Source of the DNA: Rhodamnia argentea
Lineage: Eukaryota; Streptophyta; Magnoliopsida; Myrtales; Myrtaceae
Reading direction: 5' to 3'
NCBI RefSeq assembly: GCF_020921035.1
Contig: NC_063152.1
Coordinates: forward strand, 28,085,903 to 28,149,902
DNA length: 64,000 nucleotides
In this document: positions 12,685 to 25,300 of the stretch, one piece after another
Layout: every line of letters starts with the position of its first letter
Numbering within the stretch: position 1 is the stretch's first letter
The notes under the pieces: model-generated
Told to the model about the DNA's origin: nothing
The model's input: only the letters and a program-made list of their open reading frames with translations
Databases searched by the model: none
Position numbers and translations under genes: made by a program

Positions 12685-14110
12685 TATATATATTTTTGAG
12701 CGTTCTCGCAATGCTCTAGGCGTCCGACGATGAGTGTATAATTTAGAATCACTAGTTTGAGCTGTCATTTCTGACTATATTTATGATTGAGACTTTTACT
12801 TCATTAATATTTCATATTCCTCTCGTGTATAAATATAAGTTGTGGTCAGTAGATTATAACGATAAGTGATGGTCATTAGATATAATAATTCATTGTAATC
12901 GTTCAATTAAGAGTATATGTGGAATCCGGGTAGACGTTGAAATCGACTTTGGAACTTGTGACGGGATAGGTTTCTGATTTCAAGTTGCAAAAACATGAAG
13001 AACTTGTTTCGACAGGTAGGTATACGTAACCCGAAATAGTTCACCCCTAATTTTCAACCAAGCAAAATACCATGAAGAAACCGTCATGCACTAACCAATG
13101 GCCAATCATATAGAACCAATTTGATTCAAAACTCAACTATTAACATTCATTAGTTTCGAAGATTATAAATAATTTTTAGAAAGCATTTTTGTAAAATAAT
13201 CGCCTACGTCATTTGAAATAATTAATAAAAAAAATTCTATTATATGCAATAAATTTATATTTGAACATTTTTTTGGACAGTGAAAAACATTTAGAATTTT
13301 TTGTTTATTTATTTTTTTAAGCAATTCAAGTGATTAACTTTTTGAAAAATATTAAAATATAAATTATTGTCAATTATGAAAATATTTTTTATTAATTGAT
13401 TATTTTTAAGTGATATAAGCGATTATTATTAATTTTTGAAAATATTTTTTAAATAATTTATTTTTTACGAAACAAATGGAGGCTAAAATTATTTCACTTC
13501 ACCGTAGGATGCACATGTTGTTTTTTTTTTCACTTTTTGGTCCAATGGGGTACACTGTACACATCTTGAGGAGCCCTTTAACGGATGTGACAGAGAAGAA
13601 ATGAAAAAGCGCGAGAGAGAGCAGGAAAGGTTTGCTTCCCAAAAAAAAAACCCAGAATACGGCGCCACCGGCATTCATATGATGACGTGTCAGTGACTGA
13701 CACCGACAAGTTACCCGCTTTCGTACGTTGCAGCAAAGTCGGTTGGCACGCTTCGCGGCGGTCTCTGGGTGGCGCTAAAAGTGAAGCCGCAGCCGCCATT
13801 CTTCTCCACCCAAAGAAGCTCTATGCACGACGCTTCGGGGAGCCCAGCGGGCAATCCCCAGAAACTCCAACAACAAAAGCAAAAACGACGACTTGTCCGA
13901 ACGAAGGCCATCGTGGCGCTTGCGCTTTTCCTTCCCACACCACATACAAAAGGAAAGTCTTTTCTCCGATAGAATTCCTGTTTTGAGAATCTGACCTCAA
14001 CAGAAGAAACACTTTAAGACGAATTTTTTTAAAATTTAAATAATAGGAACAGGTAATGGGGAAAGGTCATAATGTCTGGGTGATGTGGAGAGACTGGGTT
14101 CACTTGGTTG
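12685..14110. other. intergenic DNA upstream of the SPA gene
   Basis: About 13140-13490 is very AT-rich and ends in a MITE-like motif (TTTTTTACGAAACAAATGG). About 13640-13990 is GC-richer, contains a TGACGTGTCA ACGT-type element near 13682, and probably forms the distal promoter of the SPA gene. Short open frames here show no family resemblance. Confidence 0.4.
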
Positions 14111-14121
14111 CGAAGGGAGTA

Positions 14122-14130
14122 TATATAAAT
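14122..14130 (+). promoter_or_regulatory. TATA box of the SPA1-like gene
   Basis: TATATAAAT in a suitable position; transcription would start near 14150-14160, about 950 bp before the chosen ATG. No other good TATA lies closer to the coding start. Confidence 0.5.
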
Positions 14131-14149
14131 ATCTGAGGCAGCGATGGAG

Positions 14150-15112
14150 ACAGGTCCCTTCTTTTTTGTCTTCTTTTTGCTTTTCATTTTCCGCCCAATC
14201 AATCCGAATTTGGGCGGTATACAATTGGTGGCGTGGTAGTTTGTGATGCTTTTGGAGGAAAGTTATCTTTTTCCCATTTCAGGCAAGTTTTTCCTCTCTC
14301 TCTTTCCTCTTTCTCCTCTGTCCTCTGGGTTGGTTTTGCTTCTTCTAAATATCTTGGCACTGTTGATGATAATGTTTCTCAATCTGAGTTGAGATTGAGG
14401 ATAAAGTATTCAGATTCTTGGAGCTGATACACCATCTCAGCATTTTGCACGAGACATGCTGATCTTTGAGGACAGTACTTGGCGGAAAAAATTTGGGAAA
14501 AAAAAAAAACCAGCTTGAACCTGCTCTCCTTGGCTTCTGGAGTGTGCTTTCCTGATACAACCATTGGTTTTCAATTCTTTTGAAGGAAAGGAAAAGAGTA
14601 ATTCGAGGGAACTTGTCTGGAATTTTTTGTGTTCTTCATTCAAGCATGTTAATTATATTGCTTATGCACTTCTACTATAGTTTGCATTATCTTCTTTTGG
14701 GTTAACACACTGTTTGGTATTCGACGGTATGTGTGTAAGGATTTCTGATCAGTTCCTTCAAGGCAGATGAATGCATTGTGGTTTTATGTGCTGCATTTCT
14801 GTTCCAGTTGTTAGAATTGCTCGAATTTTGAAGTACCAATTCCTGGAATTCCTCCATCACCCAGATTTCTTGCGACTTGTGGTCTTGATAGGTCACTTGC
14901 ATGAGAAGTCATGTATATCGAATGCAAAAACGGTCAGGCTGAGTAATTGGGCTGTATGGAACCGCGGACTGAGAAAAGATTTGCATTTTCTGTTTCTTGG
15001 GATGGAGAACTCGGAAAGAGACAATCTGATGAATTTTTCATACTGGAGGATCGTTGTCTTCGTTCGTTTATGAAAAGCAAGTGGCCAGAGAGCTCTTCGC
15101 ACTCTTCTGTGT
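14150..15112 (+). other. 5' leader of the SPA1-like gene, probably with an intron
   Basis: Nearly 1 kb separates the TATA box from the first SPA codon. There is no long frame in phase with SPA, and several upstream ATGs would precede the real start if the leader were unspliced. A leader intron is therefore likely, but I could not choose its borders reliably. Confidence 0.35.
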
Positions 15113-18100
15113 ATGGAGGAGAAAGATCCGAGTGCTTGTGTGACCTCCGCCTCATGTTCCGAGCCTCCCGTTACTACTGCAAGTGCCAACTTTAGTGTTC
15201 AGGATACGAGACCAGAGGTTAAAGAGTTGACAGTGAAGAATATGCATCAGATAGCTTTGAGTAGCGGCCATAATGTTTTCAGGCAACACCAGTTACAGCA
15301 TCTTCCTCAATTGCTGAGTAGAAGTCTAGGCTCCCGAGATAGTTCTCCAGCAATGGCAATGGTCAGTGAGGTAAACGTGGGAATGCCTTCACATGTACCG
15401 GTTGAACTGATTCAGGCAATTGATGAGCAGATGTTATCCAGTGAACAACCTAGCGAGGCTGAGAAAATCATGAAGGGGAAGGGGACTTTTGGCTGTTCCG
15501 CTGACGGGGTTAAAAACTGCGAACCTGAGAAGCTGAGTTCTGAAGCTAAAGTAGCTTCTCCGGCATTATTGGAAGCCATGCCAAGCACCGAAAAGCATTC
15601 ACTGCGTGACATCGGTAAGTCTGAAATTGAGATTTCACATGATTGGACTAACTTAAGAGACTTGCTCAAACCGGGGTGCCGCAAGATAAACAAACTCGAG
15701 AGCTTGCAATTGTTCAGGCAGATAGTGGAGTTGGTGGATTTTGCTCATTCACAAGGTCTTGTTTTGTTAGATTTGAGGCCTTCCCACTTTGTTCTGCTTT
15801 CCTTGAACAAAATCAGATATATTGGTTCGTCAGCCAACAGAGAGGCAGCGACTGTCCTTAATCAGGATTTGAAAAGGAAAAGGCCGTGGGAACAGGGTGA
15901 GCATGCTTTTTGCATCTTTGGTGAAAAGGACCAACAAAAACTTGGTCAAGACAGAAAAGCTCTTTCATATCCGCAGTTCGGCTCCAGTCCAGGCTTCAGA
16001 AGTCCGATAATCGCTGAGTTAGATACAAATGTCACAGGTTTTCCAGGATCAACACATAACATTGAACCATGTAATACAAACTTCAGCCACCAAGACATTC
16101 AATCTGTGCTTTCTCAGTTGGAAGAGAGATGGTATACTAGTCCTGAGGAGCTCACTGAAGTAGGCTGCATTGCTGCATCTAACTTATACAGCCTGGGCAT
16201 CCTACTTTTTGAGGTGAAGATAACAATTTTTCAATTTGAAGCTCGCACACTTTTGATTTCTCGCACATTGGTTCGTATATTTTCATCGAGTCATAATTCA
16301 TACATCGGGTCATCTTGACACAAACTTCTTTGTCTTGGTTGAACTAATGAAGATTGTTTACCTGTTGGAGATTGCACCGAGTACGGATAATAGTGGTGTC
16401 GTTTCACGCAACAAATGATCAGAGATCACCTTGGTTGCTTGGGATCCCATCTATATCGATGCTTGTTATTTCAGTTTTGAGTTTTGAGTATTTGGCTTTT
16501 GTAAATGAATGAGCTGCTTTAACAGTTAAAGTGGAAACACATAATATTTGCTCTCCATTAGGAAAAAGATATAACCATTTATTCTCCCTACTAAATTCCT
16601 CTATGACCAGCTTACGTATGATCTCAGCCTGACATCAATCAACTGAAATAGTTTTCCTTCTAGTGAAGGAACATCTCCCTGATCTGCTTTTTTAGTCATT
16701 ATGATTCTTTTCTATGACCAAACTCAGATCGCATCTCTTTTGAGGGCGCTATTTTAGGACATAAGAGTGTGTACTAAATTTAACTGTTTGTCTCAGTTGC
16801 TCTGTTGCTTTGAGTCATGGGAAGCTCAGTTTGTGAGAATGTCGGACTTGAGTCAACGGATTCTGCCGCCAAATTTTCTTTCGGAGAACCCAAAGGAAGC
16901 TGGGTTTTGTCTTTGGCTTCTTCATCCTGAATACAATTCCCGTCCAAAGACTAGGTAAACTCCGAAAACTGCTTTGTTCTCAGCATAATGAATATGGAGT
17001 CTCCTAACTGTTTAACCAATATTTTGACGTATTAAGCAAATGTCATAGGTCCTTACATATGCTGTCCTAGTGACCTTAGCACCCAACACCTGTAGTTCAA
17101 ATTATGTTGTCATCTAGAGATTCAGAACCAATAAGAATTGTGATCCTGCCCCTAACATAGCAATGCCATTTGCATTTTATTGCTATAGTTCCAAAATGTA
17201 CTACAGATTAAGTGGTCACAACTGAGTATCTTGCAAGTTCATGAAATGCTCCCATTTTGATTCAAGCAGAGTGTTGCACGTGGTTTTGCGAGCAAGTGAT
17301 ATGAGCTCATATCTCGACACTCTGCATGCCTATTAATGTCTGCCTCTTTGCTTCATTATTCCGTGGCTGGAAGGGGAAGGAAAGGAAGATCGTTTATGCT
17401 TTTTTAAAAATGCATTCTTGGTGAATATGTTGATCACCTTCCATTCACCTAATCCTATGCAGAGGTAAATAATTCTGAATCGATCCATGAATTTTCTCAA
17501 GAAATTTGCGCTGAGAGATGCAGCTTCTACAGTGGTACATGCAGATTTTAGTCCCAAATTGCTTGACCACTCAAGAAGCTCAATTTTTTTTCATTCTTAC
17601 CTTCTAGCCGGTGATTTAATTTTTCAATAACCAACTACAAATTGAGAATAAGAAATGTGAGCTTTCTCAATTTTTTTTTTGTTTTGTTTCACCAGGGAAA
17701 TCTTGCAGTCGGAATTATTATGTTCATCGCAATCGCATGAGTTGCACCAAAACAACCATCTGGGCCGTGAAAATGATGCAGAATCAGAGCTATTACTTCA
17801 CTTTTTGGTTTCACTGAGAGCTCAAAAGTTGAAGGATGCCACCAAGTTAGCAGAAGATATAGGACACATCGAAGAAGATCTTAAAGACATGGAGAGAAGA
17901 TTCTGTTCATTAACCTCCTCTTTGCTCAGTGAGACGCGCACAGAGTTCCTTTCAGAAAATCTCACGACTTCCGGATTCCACAGTAGACCGTACTTGCTCC
18001 CAACCAGTGAAACGAACTTGTCAAGACATTTAAGGCAGCTTGAGGATGCTTACTTTTTTGTGAGATCTCAGTTACAGACTAGAAAAGGCTCTGTGGCGGC

Positions 18101-20830
18101 ACATCCTGACGAAGGATTGCTAAGCAATCAAGAGAGATGGTCTGGGGTATGGCATGTAAATCAGGACCTCAATGTCAGGCAAAGGCCATCTGATCTTACA
18201 GATGACTTTTTCGATGGTTTATGCAAGTTTGCTCGGTATAGTAAGTTTGAAGTACGGGGAGCATTGAGAAGCGGAGATCTTCTGAATTCTGCAAATGTGC
18301 TTCGATCTATAGGTTTTGACCGTGACGAGGATTATATTGCAGCTGCTGGTGTGTCGAAGAAGATAAAAATCTACGAGTTTGCTGCTCTTTTAGATGACTC
18401 CATCGACCTACATTATCCAGCAGTTGAGATGTCAAACAATTCAAAGCTTAGCTGTGTCTGTTGGAACAGCTACATGAGAAACTACCTGGCTTCAACTGAT
18501 TATGACGGCATAATTAAGGTGTGTGAAGCATAATGAATTCAGTCTTTGTTGATTCTATGGATCACTGGAGGGTTACTTCTTAATCTTCATGACTAGGAAG
18601 TGTATGCATTCGTGCTTCCATCTAAATGAACTCTGGTTTTAAGTACAAATTTAGTGATGAGATATCTGTCTCATGAAAGTTCCCTGCGACCTCAAATTAA
18701 ACTATCTACAAAGCTGGTATTTACTTTCTTGTTTGTCTAGAGTCTAGAGATTATATCATTAAACAGTTCCTTCTTAATTTTGATGACTAGGAACTGTATG
18801 CATTCACGGTCATCTAAATGATCTCCCTCACAGGGAACCCATTTAATGTTGAGTTGTCTGTCTCTTGGGAGTTTGATGAAGCAGCAAATTACTGTTAAAA
18901 ACCATCTGTGAACCTGGAATTACTTTCTTGATTTTCTAGTTGATTGACTTACAAAACTTAGTGTTGCAAGTTCCAAAAAGATCCGATGTGAACAACAATC
19001 AAGATGTTTGTCGTGGTTCTTTGCCATGCTAATTGTGCATATAATTACTTTTACATTGCTTGAACCTAGATATGGGATGTGAGCACTGCTCAAGCATTTT
19101 CACAACATATGGAGCACCAGAAGAGGGCTTGGTCTGTTGACTTCTCTCAAGCAGATCCTATGAAGTTTGCAAGCGGTAGTGATGATTGTTCTGTGAAGCT
19201 GTGGGCAATCAATGAGGCATGCCATCTCTTGTATCTTTTAACATTCTTGGTTCCATACAGTAGTATAATATCTTCTTGGAAAAGAGACATAATCCTCCCC
19301 CTGGTTACAATTTATGCATGCACCAAAGCTTCAATAGAAAAGAAGCTTGGACTGAGTCACATTGGGGGAATCGGATTGGCAAGGAAATTCAGTAGACTTC
19401 ATGAATTTGGTTGATCATTCTTGGCCTATGAAAGCACCGTTAATATTTACTTAAGCTGTAGCCATAAGTTCAAGCAGCATGGATGCAGATTCTTGGTTTG
19501 ACTCTTAGTTAATTTATCGTCTTGGAGTCTTATGTTTGGATTTTCTAATTCAGAAAGGAAGAATGAGGTCATAGATGTGATTTTTTTTGCAGAAAAACTC
19601 CATTGCCACCATTTGGAACCCAGCCAATGTCTGCTGTGTTCAGTTTTCTCCTCACTCGACTCATCTTGTGGTTTTTGGATGTGCTGATAACAAAATCTAT
19701 TGCTACGATCTTCGGCACACTCAAATTCCTTGGTGCACTTTAGCTGGCCATGGGAAAACAATCAGCTATATTAAGTTTTTGGATTCTGAAAGCATCGTCT
19801 CCGCATCCACTGACAACACCTTAAAGCTATGGGATCTAAAGAAAGCAAACTCAGATGGGTTGTCCTCAAATGCTTGCACCTTAACATATAGGGGTCATAC
19901 TAACGATAAGGTTGCTATCTCTACACTATATTTATTGAGATTTTCAAGCATACAATTGGTTTGGTTATCTTAAGCGTGAGCTTCTGGTTTTGCAGAATTT
20001 TGTAGGTTTGTCCACTTTGGATGGATACATAGCATGTGGCTCAGAGACTAATGAGGTACATTACTTGGGTCTCAGCTTTTGTGTGTACAATAGTGTTTAT
20101 CCTCAGATAACTAGCGAGTAAATTGGATATGAGTTTGCTTGTTTTGTACTGCCAAATGTAGAGAGAGAAATTGAAAATCAGCAATAAGCTGTTGAAAGTT
20201 AGGAGTCAACGGTTACAGTGCTTGAGACTTAGATTATGGTGTTCTAATCTATTTGTGGACCATTGTATAGGCAAAGGGGATGGAAATTTTGGTATTTCAT
20301 CAATGTTAAGTGGTGTGATTAATCGTGCATGTTCATAGTAAACCTACTAAGATTACCCGAACCTTCTCTTATTGGACCAAGATGCATTTTCTTCAGCTGG
20401 ACAAAGATATGCCACCTATGAGAAAGTCATCCTTCTTGAAGAGATTTCTTGAAGGAAAAAAAGAACTATATTGACGAACCAATTGGATTCCTTGTTAGAG
20501 ATCTCTACCGTCTAAACCCAGGTCTTATTTTGATATTTCCATTATTTGTCATTCTCCTGGTAGTTCCAAAGATAATCTTGTGTAAAATTGTGAAGATGAA
20601 GGATAAGCTGACTAAATACAATCAGTTGTTTTTATCAGGTTTATAGTTACTATAGATCCCTGCCGATGCCAATCACTTCTCATGCATTTGGATCTTCTGA
20701 TCCTATTTCTGGAACCAAGATTGGCAATAGTGATGGTAATTTCGTTTCAAGTGTTTGCTGGGGACGAAAGACAAATATGGTTGTCGCTGCCAATTCTGCT
20801 GGAAGTTTGAAGATCTTGCAGATGGTTTGA
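15113..20830 (+). CDS. SPA1: SPA1-like protein (SUPPRESSOR OF PHYA-105 family), COP1 partner
   Basis: SPA proteins join COP1 in the CUL4-DDB1 E3 ligase that destroys light-signalling transcription factors in darkness; they act in the nucleus. Exons: 15113-16213, 16797-16954, 17696-18518, 19070-19216, 19593-19910, 19996-20055, 20639-20830; total 933 codons with stop, all phases closing. The order is a variable N-terminus, a degenerate kinase-like region (residues about 195-430, including [12 protein letters not shown], the HRD-like place replaced by LLDLRPSHF, and [11 protein letters not shown]), a coiled coil (about 455-490, [17 protein letters not shown]) and a WD40 propeller from about 610 to the end ([44 protein letters not shown]). 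The SPA1/SPA2 branch fits better than SPA3/4 because of the long N-terminus and the [11 protein letters not shown]-type stretch (here [13 protein letters not shown]). Exon 4 needs a GC donor at 19217. The last exon ends LKILQMV-stop. The start ATG is the first in frame after stops; the exact N-terminus is less sure than the rest. Confidence 0.9.
18571..18945. repeat. diverged tandem duplication inside SPA intron 3
   Basis: Two copies of about 194 bp lie head to tail between exons 3 and 4. Shared landmarks include CTTCTTAAT, GATGACTAGGAA (first copy CATGACTAGGAA), TGTATGCATTC, CATCTAAATGA, and TTACTTTCTTG near each end. They have many substitutions and small indels, so the duplication is not recent. 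Confidence 0.75.
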
Positions 20831-20844
20831 GATAAAAAACAGTT

Positions 20845-20933
20845 TTGATTCAAGTGTTTGCTGGGGACGGAAGACATATAAGATTGTCACTGTCAATTCT
20901 GCTGGAGGTAAAAACTGTAGCAGATGGTTTGAG
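20845..20933 (+). pseudogene. duplicated, decayed copy of the SPA last-exon end
   Basis: Immediately after the SPA stop codon the sequence from TCAAGTGTTTGCTGGGGAC through the GATGGTTTGAG that contains the stop is repeated 103 bp downstream. The copy has substitutions and a short internal change (GGAGGTAAAAACTGTAGC for GGAAGTTTGAAGATCTTGC), so it no longer encodes the WD40 end. It probably lies in the 3' untranslated region. Confidence 0.85.
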
Positions 20934-23900
20934 GGGAACGAATTGATCTTCTCTTGACATTATTCAAGACAAACCTTTTGGATTGACTTGTGAGTTCTGA
21001 GACTCTGCTTTGCAAATGTGGCTGTAAGTTCACCTCAAGCAAGCTGTCTCGGGAACACAAAAATAGAGAGAATATAACTGGCCGACCTAGCATCACTTAG
21101 GTTTCTGTTAGTATGTACAATGGATGAAGACGAAGCAGGATAGCATGAGGCAATGGATCAGCTGATCCTGGCACAATCACAAGCCATAACTTTCTAGAGG
21201 CGGCATGTAGCAGGGCTTCTGTGATGGAGAGAGCAAGCAATATCTGACGACTATGTTTATGCTGCAGTGTCACGAATCTGATCTTGATTGGTCGCTCATG
21301 GGCAATCGTGCTTCTTCTACTTCATGAGCAGCAGTAGGGGGTTCACTCAGGTATGAGGTCACTTGGTATCATTTGAGACTTTGATCTAGGTGACATCGCT
21401 CTAGTGTCATATCTTCTGATAGATTATGGTTTTTGTTCAAGTAGATGACTGTCTCACTGCTTTTCATTTTAGTAAAGAATTCTATCTTTTCTCATAGCCA
21501 TACAATCAATTAGTTGCAACCTTTGAGCAGTTTAGAAAGTTCGACATATTACAAGCATTTAATGTGAATAAAGTTCTATCACGAGCCTGACCATATGAAC
21601 CACTGAAAACTGATGATTGGTTTTTCATGTAGAAATTTCAGCATGGCAGGAGCGGCGAAAGAAACCTGAGTTGTTTCTGAACTTTTACATCTTGTATACT
21701 TTTCGTTGGTGACAGTCTATACTCCATAGTTTTTTGTCAAAGTGATGGAACGTTTCCATCGCTGGTTGCTGTTGGCAAAGAGTCATTCATGGCTCTCCGC
21801 ATCTCAGAAAACGAAGCTTCATTTACTAGGAATTTTAGATCCTCTAATTAAACTTGTCTTGCTTCATCCTCTACTCCATGGACAAACATATGAAATGATT
21901 AGAAATGTATAGTGATGGTGGCGTTTCTCGCAGAAAGATGGTTCAGAAAACTTTCAGCTGGGCAACTGGAGGTCGTTCTTCTATGCTCTCAGCTTGAGGT
22001 GAAAACAGGGAACCGTCTTAGAGTGTGCAATGTGATCTTTGTTTCTCTTTACATCATTCTGTGGTTTTCATTGCAAAAATTCGCGCTCGTAGCCATTTTG
22101 ATACTCAAGTTATCTTGATGCATCAAGATTCTTTCCTTGTTCACCGTCTAGAAATTCAGCTGGACCTGCTCTTCAGCTGCAAAATAAGATAAGTGGTCCA
22201 CGTTGTCAACCCATGCTTCATTTGACGTGTTTCATAAGACCGTAACATGCAATTGGTCGTGTCTGCTTGAACTACGTCAGGGTTACGGTCTCTCGCTCTT
22301 GTACCATGTCGTAAAGTTTTTCTCTGTGACGAAATCCCGATCTACACTCGTCCCAAGATTCGCAACTAGCCGACACCCAACTTTGGTGCAAAAACATAAC
22401 GTCAAGCCACCTCGTGTGGTTCATGCTTTGTTCCTGTTCTTCTTCCTGATCTCCATCACTTACTGGGAATCAACTGCAACTGCTTCAACAGATGGAAATG
22501 GAGGCCACTAGGATGGCACAGGTTAGTGCACCTGCTGAATGCTCCTTGATTCATTCCGCATAAGAGAGATGTGTGGTCGACGGCATGAGTAAAGCACAAA
22601 TTTGGATGGTTGCACTTATTTATGCTGATGTTGATCCTGTCGCCTAGAGATAGCCAGAGACATCTAATTATGTTGCCTTTACATGTGGTGGTGTGCTGAT
22701 TCAAATTTCGGCGACTGGTGGGTCATGAGTGATAAGTTTTTGGCAGTATATCATAGCAATCCATACCATTGCTCTAGCGAAAAGATTGCCATGAAAGCTC
22801 GGGAGTGTCTAACATTAACCCGACGGTTCGACCGTGGACCGAGAGAGGGAAAGCCGCCCAGATAGGGCCGCTTTCGCTGAGCTTTCACATGATCACTTCG
22901 TTGTCTATTGGCTCATCATCGACAAGTGGACCCGACCAGGAACCGTACGTTACTCGATGTCGAAACACAGCCACGCTTGCGTTCGCTCGATCACTCCACT
23001 CCACTGATCAAAACCCTACCAACATTGAATTGGGTCTGCAAAGATGCAAACGTGTGGTTCAAGTTCCTTTGAGATCTTTCCCTCCATGTCAGTTGGGATC
23101 TCGGCAGTAATTGGTGGGGTGTCCAGTGGTGGCCAACCAAATTGCAGGATGCTCTCGAATCCTTATTTGATTCGTTCTCTTCTCTTGCGTTTGCTTGCGC
23201 CTCCACGGCAACATATTTGCCTGGACCAGAAACATTGTGTCGTGTACCTACTCATACATTGATGCATTAAATAGATAGATGGAGCGCATGTGCTAGTGGT
23301 ACTGAATGCTGATGAAGAAACACTAATTTGCAACATAGGTTGCATGTCCACGGAGATACCAACTTTAGCTCATTTCCCAAATCTGGGATGGACCATTTTT
23401 TTTTTTTTTTGTGTCTCATGAAAAAGCACAAACTTTCGGTTGATACCAAAATCTGTCCTCCGTCAAGTTTCCAACGAGTACATGCCTGACTCTTCCATGG
23501 CATCATTGGGCGAAAACTTGACGGGAGCTAGATTTGGGTACCAACTATAAGTTGGTGCTTTCTGATTAGACAACAAAAAGTTCGAGCTATAATCGGGATT
23601 TGGTATAAAATTTGGGTCAAAATTAGTATTGGAGCATGGTTCATATTTCCTTTCGATAAGAAAGCCCGATGGTCCCGAGGATCCGCCCCAGCAGGGATCT
23701 TAAGGGGCAATGCCCTTTGGACATCAGAGGATTTTTATAGTTTAGGTCAATATTTTTCCATTGGTAGTTTGCACTTGGGCCATGAATAGCTATCGCTATA
23801 TATACTTTTTTTTCGTTTGTAATTTTGTGATGTAACAAAAGTGCTAATTATAGTAATATCATTTACTGGATGTAGCCCTAGTTTAAGGGTGAACCAAGAT

Positions 23901-24419
23901 AAAATCTCGTATCTCGATTTCTCTTTCTCGCTTTTACTTCGTTGTGATTATGTGCCGAATCCTAATAATTAGAACCCGACCTGAAATTGGTGCTTTTTAA
24001 GGGAATTAGGCAACAAAAAAAGACCGTGCTGCTCATGTGGAGACAAAATGCGGCATACGTTCTTGAATGGGAGAGTCCTAAATCCTAATCCCTCCAAGGA
24101 AGGTCCAGGACATAAGAAGATGAGGATACTCTTGCAATTGCTTGTGCCTTTTTGCAATGAAGAGGTCGGCATACTCGATGAGCAACAGCAGCAATAATTC
24201 GATTGCAAATCACAACCAGCACCTAACTAGCAGGGTCAAAATATTGAACAAGCACAGATCTGATACCTATAATAGCAAAACCTTCACGAAGTTCCTCTGA
24301 TATCCTTCGAAACCGGATTTTTTTCGCCAAAAGAAGAAAATCACAAGCAGCACCTGTCTTAGTCTTGTAAATTAAGTGAGACTTCAATGCGGCAGATATT
24401 GTTGAAAAACCGAGCACTT

Positions 24420-24590
24420 GATCAATAGCTCTAAAAGTTTAAGCCGTTCGAAAATTATATTTTAATCCCACTATTATACGCTATCATAAATAAACGGATC
24501 CCCTACATACGTGTGAAAGAAGAAGGTGAGGAATCGAACTCGAAACTCTCTCATCGTCAAATTTTGCCGCGCTGCCAATCATTTAATTCG
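24420..24590. mobile_element. decayed relative of the TRIM/LTR family
   Basis: Contains GCTCTAAAAGTTTAAGC, nearly identical to GCTCTAAAAGCTTAAGC in both terminal repeats of the TRIM at 37912-38202, followed by an AT stretch with TTTAAT and, further on, GAATCGAACTCGAAACTC, comparable with GATTTGAACTCGGGACC in the TRIM interior. The order of blocks is the same in both. No intact repeats or target duplication were found. Confidence 0.5.
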
Positions 24591-24989
24591 ATTTGAGTTG
24601 GTGCTGCTTGGTACGATAATCATATGTTAATGGGCAACGTAAGATAATTCCCGTTTCGTGCGATGTGGCGTCGCGACGAAGCTCATTGCAGAAAGGCGTG
24701 CATTTCAATAGGCATTCGGTTTGTAATGGCAACTGGCAAGTACGCCAACATCTACATAAAAAATAATGTTCGTTCATGTTGATGTGAACAAGTCCCCAGC
24801 ACGTACTTTGTACTAAGTACAATTCTCTTTGTTAATAACCAAGCCGGCTCATTTCTTAGTTGAATAAGAACTTGAGATTAAACCCTAAAAAATTCCAATT
24901 TGTATTACGTGCTTGCAGGGGATTATAAGTTGTGTTACAAAACCAAATTTCTGTGGAGAAAAAGTGCTGACTCATTCATATTGGGATGC

Positions 24990-25300
24990 GGATACCTGTC
25001 CAAAAAGTCTAGCCAATCTTCATCCTGAATTTTTTGGCGATGTGCCGATGTAGTTCTGTCAATCAACTTTAGTCAGAACTCGTCCCACGTCGGCATCGAT
25101 CTTGCCATGTGGCACGTACGACGGCGGGCACTAATCGAACCTCCACATCGGCGGATTCTGGCAAATTCGGTTGGAATGACTAAATTGGCAAATCGTCAAA
25201 AAGTCTAGGGCTAAACAGGTCGGATTGAAAAGTTTAGAACTAAATTGACTGTCCTACGATGGATCCGGTATTTTATGGACAATTTCTCAGCGATAGATTG
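24990..25300. repeat. short fold-back element
   Basis: Arms of roughly 120 bp in inverted orientation: the right arm read in reverse carries GACTTTTTGACGATTTGCC and CAATTTAGTCATTCC, and the left arm carries matching but diverged blocks (CTGAATTTTTTGGCGATGTGCC, CAATCAACTTTAGTC). Around the centre lie ACGT-containing GC-rich blocks (CATGTGGCACGTACGACGG). Confidence 0.5.
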
